From assembly GCA_028283825.1 (NCBI GenBank), contig JAPWJW010000003.1, forward strand, positions 1,674,501 to 1,738,500: DNA of 64,000 nt. The letters run 5' to 3'. Below are positions 60,585 through 64,000 of the stretch, in pieces. Below the pieces are notes generated by a model. The model did not search any database. It had not been told where the DNA came from and was given only the letters and a program-made list of their open reading frames with translations. Every line of letters begins with the position of its first letter. Within the stretch, counting starts at the first letter, position 1. Source of the DNA: Azospirillaceae bacterium (GTDB lineage Bacteria; Pseudomonadota; Alphaproteobacteria; Azospirillales; Azospirillaceae). The position numbers were made by a program, and so were the translations under genes.

Positions 60585-61425
60585 CTACAGCTTGATGTAG
60601 GGCGCCCGCACGCCGATCGGCGTCCCCAGGGTGAGGCCTAGCACCCGGTCCGCCCGGTCCTGGTTGACCGCGATCTCCACCAGCCCGCTGGAGTTCACGT
60701 ACCAGAAGGGCGTGCCCTTGGGCACGGCGCCGAAGGTCCGGGCCGGCTCCACCGCCTGGCCGCCATTGGCACCGCGAACCCAGAGGCGCGCGTCCGGCGC
60801 CACACTGCCGTCCGCAGTACCAAGAGGGCGCAAGCCCGTCCAGCCATTGCCATAGCTGTCGATGTAGAGGATGCGGCCATGATCGGCGGCATCGCCGTCC
60901 AGGGCGGCCCCCACCAGGTCGCCCGGCGCCAGCGGCTGTCCCCAATCCCCCAAATGCTGCTTCCCGGCCAGCAGGGCCGCCACCGGCGCGAACAGGTCGC
61001 GGCCATGGAAAGAGACGGACAGGGCGTCGGGCCGCCACCTGATCTCCCACGCCTCGACCATGCCGCCGGCGGCAAGGGTGTCGGCGATTACGGGCTGGAA
61101 CAGGCCGTTGTCCGGCCCCCACCAGCCAGACCGGGCGACCGGGCGGCCCGCCGCTCAGCCGCACGGCCAGGGGCCGGCGCTGCGTGCCCACGCCGGGGTC
61201 GATGACGGCCAGGAAGACAGGGGGCCCGGCAGCAGCCGGTAACGGCGCCAGCGTGGCCGGCAGGATGGCCGCCAGCAGCCGGCCGGCGGCCAGGGGATCG
61301 AAGGCGGGGGCGTCGTGCATCAGGTCGACGGTGGCCGTGCCCGCCGGCGCGCGGGCCGCCAGCACCGCCCGCATCTGCCCGACATAGGGACCGGACCAGC
61401 CGAAATCGGTGTAGAGGAAGATCAT
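60585..61425 (-). pseudogene. SAM hydroxide adenosyltransferase/hydrolase (DUF62), frameshifted
   Basis: Minus-strand reading starts at ATG 61425 (MIFLYTDFGWSGPYVGQMRA), with PAGTATVDLMHDAPAFDPLA, VFLAVIDPGVGTQRRPLAVR and PVWLVG, the N-terminal part of DUF62. It then breaks and resumes in another frame with DNGLFQPVIADTLAAGGMVE, FHGRDLFAPVAALLAG and the C-terminal YIDSYGNGWTGLRP, FWYVNSSGLVEIAVNQDRAD. The break falls at a run of five C on the plus strand (61116-61120), so a one-base homopolymer error is likely. All motifs of the family are present when the frame is restored. Confidence 0.85.
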
Positions 61426-61499
61426 GGGCGCGGACCTCGGGATCGGCGCTTGGCAGGGAACATTTCCCCATCATGCCGATCCCTTGTGGCCAAATAAAG

Positions 61500-61530
61500 A
61501 AAAGGCCGCCCGGTTTCCCGGACGGCCCTT
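61500..61530 (-). terminator. Terminator after the BI-1 gene
   Basis: On the minus strand GGCCGTCCGG / CCGGGCGGCC followed by TTTTCTTT, about 30 nt past the stop. Confidence 0.88.
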
Positions 61531-61558
61531 CCTCAGCAAGGCGTCAGACGCTGACGGC

Positions 61559-62281
61559 TTAGTTGCGACGGTCGCCCATCAGCTGCAGCAGCGACATGAA
61601 GATGTTGATGAAGTTCAGGTACAGGCTGAGCGCGCCCATGACGGCCAGCTTGGTGTTGGCTTCCACGCCCCAGGAAGAGGCGTACATCTCCTTGATGCGC
61701 TGGCTGTCATAGGCGGTGAGGCCCGTGAAGATCAGCACGGCCAGCACCGACACCGCGAACTGCAGCGCGCTGGAGGCCAGGAAGATGTTGACCAGGCTGG
61801 CGATGACGATGCCGATCACACCCATGATCAGGAAGGAACCGAACTGCGTCAGGTCGCGCTTGGCGGTGTAGCCATAGAGCGACGCGCCGGCGAAGGTGGC
61901 GGCGGAGATGAAGAACACCCGCGCCACGCTGGCCCCGGTATAGACCAGGAAGATGCTCATGAGCGACAGGCCCATGACCGCGCAGTAGGCAAAGAAGACG
62001 GCACGCAGCGTGCTGGACGACATGCGGTTGAAGCCGGCCGACAAGGCGAACACGAAGGCCAGCGGGGCGAAGATCACCACCCAGCGCAGGGGCGTGCCGA
62101 AGATGGCCGCCACCAGGGCCTGGGACTGGGCCCCGAAGAAAGCGACAAGGCCGGTGACGATCAGGCCGACAGTCATATAGTTGAAAACGCGCAGCATGTG
62201 CTGACGCAGGCCCTCATCGAACAGGGCCCGGTCGTAAGCGCCCGTGCTCGACGCATAACGATTATAGGGTCCGATAGCCAT
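61559..62281 (-). CDS. Bax inhibitor-1/YccA family membrane protein
   Basis: 240 residues with seven helices: FNYMTVGLIVTGLVAFFGAQ, FVFALSAGFNRMSSSTLRAV, GLSLMSIFLVYTGASVARVF, LIFTGLTAYDSQRIKEMYAS (the conserved D of the family) and a final YLNFINIFMSLLQLMGDRR. BI-1 family proteins conduct calcium or protons; in bacteria the YccA-like group links to FtsH proteolysis. ATG start 62281 (MAIGPYNRYASSTG). Terminator after the stop. Confidence 0.93.
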   Translation of the reverse strand: MAIGPYNRYASSTGAYDRALFDEGLRQHMLRVFNYMTVGLIVTGLVAFFGAQSQALVAAIFGTPLRWVVIFAPLAFVFALSAGFNRMSSSTLRAVFFAYCAVMGLSLMSIFLVYTGASVARVFFISAATFAGASLYGYTAKRDLTQFGSFLIMGVIGIVIASLVNIFLASSALQFAVSVLAVLIFTGLTAYDSQRIKEMYASSWGVEANTKLAVMGALSLYLNFINIFMSLLQLMGDRRN

Positions 62282-62493
62282 GACGTTCCTCGATGCTCCA
62301 GGAATGCTTCACGCGCCCCCCATGGGCCGCAGCTTCCATATTGTCCCACCCGTCCCACGATTCAACGGTAAAGCGCAGCGGCGGGACCGGGGTTACACAC
62401 TTGTAATGTGGGGATGAACGGTGACGGAACTGAGGCGTGGAACCGTGCCGTCGGCTGGCCGGACGCAAAAGCGCATCAAACGGGCAGACGATT

Positions 62494-62567
62494 TGGAGCG
62501 GGTGAAGGGAATCGAACCCTCGTCGTAAGCTTGGGAAGCTTCTGCTCTACCATTGAGCTACACCCGC
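62494..62567 (-). tRNA. tRNA-Gly (anticodon CCC)
   Basis: 74-nt cloverleaf on the minus strand: acceptor GCGGGTG / CACCCGC, D arm GCTC/GAGC, anticodon stem GAAGC / GCTTA (terminal G.A) with loop TTCCCAA (CCC), T arm GAGGG TTCGATT CCCTT, and TCCA at the 3' end. Confidence 0.96.
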
Positions 62568-62695
62568 GCCGGGAAGGAGCTTATAGGGCTTTCCGGGGGC
62601 GCGTTCAAGCGGCTGTGGGCTTGGGGCCCGGGATAAATCACCAAAATGGCCGCCCTCAGGCGGGGTCGTTCAGGTTGGCCGGGGGCGGAGCCGGT

Positions 62696-63307
62696 TCAGC
62701 GAACCGCCCTCCGGCGTGGGCGGGCGACCTTGGCGGCGGGGACTTCGGCGGGCGTGCCGGCAGTCGCCATGGCGGCGACCGGGGCCAGACGGGCCGGGAC
62801 GCGGCCCAGCATGCCCTGGGCCTTGGCCAGCGATCCGGGCACGAATTCCAGGCCCAGGAAGCGGTCCAGCTCCACCGGGCCCGGCAGCTTCAGGCCCAGC
62901 ACCGGTTCACGGCTGAAGCCGAAACGGCTGTAGTACGGGGCGTCGCCCACCAGCAGGACACTGGCGTAGCCCAGCGCCTCGGCCCGCGCCAGGCTGGCGC
63001 GGATCAGCTGGCCACCCAGGCCGGCGGACCGGTAGTCATCGGCCACGGCGATGGGGCCCAGCATCAGGGTAACGGTGCCGTCGGCAGCCATTACCGGCCA
63101 ATAGCGGATGGAGGCCACCAGCCGCGGCTGGGCAACGGAATAGCCCGGCGCTTCTTCATCCAGGGCCACCATGCAAAGGTCGGCCACGGGGGCGATGCCC
63201 CGGCGCAGGCGGTATACGGTCTTGGCTTTGCGCTTCGGTCCGAAGGCGGTGTCGAGCAGGTGTTCGATGGCGCCAGCGTGCGCCGGCAGCTCAGTCGTCA
63301 GGATCAT
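62696..63307 (-). CDS. GNAT-family N-acetyltransferase
   Basis: 203 residues: a GNAT core with GPIAVADDYRSAGLGGQLIR (acetyl-CoA pyrophosphate loop R-x-x-G-x-G/A) and ALGYASVLLVGDAPYYSRFG, the pattern of the YhbS-type GNATs. The C-terminus is Ala/Arg-rich (AKVARPRRRAVR). Acceptor unknown. Start ATG 63307. Confidence 0.9.
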   Translation of the reverse strand: MILTTELPAHAGAIEHLLDTAFGPKRKAKTVYRLRRGIAPVADLCMVALDEEAPGYSVAQPRLVASIRYWPVMAADGTVTLMLGPIAVADDYRSAGLGGQLIRASLARAEALGYASVLLVGDAPYYSRFGFSREPVLGLKLPGPVELDRFLGLEFVPGSLAKAQGMLGRVPARLAPVAAMATAGTPAEVPAAKVARPRRRAVR

Positions 63308-63810
63308 ACGATTGGGGTGTCCCGGTTCTCTAAAACATGGGCGCCTGGGGCGCCTAGAGACCGGAACCGAGGGGCGTCGCCGAGAAAGGGGCGACGCTTC
63401 AGCATCCGGCCGTGATACGACCCTGTCGCCCGCAAGGCAGGCGACCGGAGGATCGTCGTCGAAGGAGGAGGCTGGCGTACATATAACGCGCCGTCGGTAG
63501 TTGCACCTGAGGGCCTATATGAGGCCAAGCCCCCCCTGGCGCAAGCGCGTTTTTGCCCTCGACCCATCGTTCCGCTGGGATCGGCATCCCGCCCCCCGCA
63601 ACGCTGGGCGGCCATTCGTCTGTGATATGCTGACCAAATCATTTCACAAGCCCCCTTCGCGGCGGCGACCTCAGCGGCCATCCGGCCCTAAACATTTGGA
63701 GATCGCCGGCGAACGGGCCTAAGAAGGACGGAGCAGGAGATTGGGCCGCATGGGCCGATCCGGCGCGGGTGCCCCCGAGCGCCCCCCGCCGTGGCCCCGG
63801 CCGGAAAGAC
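63308..63810. other. Intergenic region without a recognised gene
   Basis: About 500 bases. Several overlapping open frames exist but none with convincing start and product. No tRNA, and no copy of the dispersed element. It presumably holds the promoters of the GNAT gene and of apaG. Confidence 0.5.
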
Positions 63811-63834
63811 ATGCCCTCCGGAAAGACATGCCCC

Positions 63835-64000
63835 ATGTACAGTGAAACCACCCACGCCATCCGCGTCAGCGTGCGCCCGCAGTTCCTGGATGACCAGTCC
63901 TCCCCGGCCGAGAACCATTATGTCTGGGCCTATACCGTGCGAATCGAGAACACCGGGGGCGAGGTGGTGCAGCTACGCGCCCGCCACTGGCACATCACCG
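63835..64000 (+). CDS. apaG: ApaG (Co2+/Mg2+ efflux protein), start only
   Basis: 55 residues to the window edge: MYSETTHAIRVSVRPQFLDD, then ENHYVWAYTVRIENTGGEVV and QLRARHWHIT, matching the start of ApaG. A sequence GGAAAGACATGCCC is repeated twice just upstream; the first ATG (63811) is in frame and would add eight residues (MPSGKTCP), while the ATG of the second repeat (63828) is out of frame. ATG 63835 fits the family start. Confidence 0.88.
   Translation, partial: MYSETTHAIRVSVRPQFLDDQSSPAENHYVWAYTVRIENTGGEVVQLRARHWHIT

Overview
The window reads as about 64 kb of chromosome from a GC-rich alphaproteobacterium, most likely of the Azospirillaceae/Rhodospirillales type (Azospirillum, Nitrospirillum or Niveispirillum relatives). 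I infer this from gene order and gene content: aroA-cmk-rpsA-ihfB-lapA, a Tim44/TimA gene divergent from fxsA beside mltA and an Smr gene, the zeta-type F1-ATPase inhibitor (DUF1476), purC-purS, and a TIGR02300-like acidic zinc-ribbon protein. No 16S rRNA gene is present, so the genus cannot be proven. Coding density is high, and most of the window is housekeeping genes on both strands.

Layout. 0-12 kb: TPP-riboswitch-controlled thiO fused in frame to thiS (cut by the left edge), motA, a DJ-1/PfpI protein, ctaA, oligopeptidase B, a HAD phosphatase, a sorbosone-dehydrogenase-like protein, YccF, a patatin and a BrnT toxin with a helix-turn-helix partner. 12-22 kb: tRNA-Leu, a CinA-like protein, map, radC, an OhrR-like regulator with three operator copies facing a DUF6130/DipZ/hydrolase operon, and a divergent tetR/tetA pair with two textbook tetO sites. 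22-31 kb: purS, purC, purB, fur, the Smr/mltA/timA cluster (mltA frameshifted) and fxsA. 31-41 kb: mutS, a low-molecular-weight phosphatase, an FtsX-type ABC exporter with a frameshifted DUF3299 gene, MAPEG, a zincin, a DTW protein, a subclass B3 metallo-beta-lactamase, lapA and ihfB. 41-46.6 kb: rpsA, cmk, an aroA homologue that has lost its catalytic residues, TIGR02300, and two tandem tRNA-Ala(GGC) units. 46.7-51.2 kb: an accessory island. It holds a transposase remnant, RebB-type R-body genes, a very AT-rich gene with a deaminase HAE/PCxxC signature, and a Crp-family regulator. 51-64 kb: msrA, EamA, hslO, argF-argD, bactofilin, nucleoside hydrolase, a frameshifted SAM hydrolase/adenosyltransferase, BI-1, tRNA-Gly, a GNAT protein and the start of apaG.

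Two things stand out. First, the R-body island couples R-body structural genes to a putative deaminase effector. The body of that gene is compositionally foreign, but its last ~60 codons match the host, and it has its own strong ribosome binding site and a Crp-type regulator. I propose an R-body-associated toxin/effector system. Second, eleven copies of a ~100-bp three-hairpin element lie between genes, almost all just after stop codons of co-oriented genes. The stem sequences change in compensating pairs from copy to copy, which points to a selected secondary structure rather than a conserved sequence.

Three genes (mltA, DUF3299, SAM hydrolase) carry single-base frameshifts. At least one falls in a homopolymer, so residual sequencing errors are possible and should be separated from real decay.
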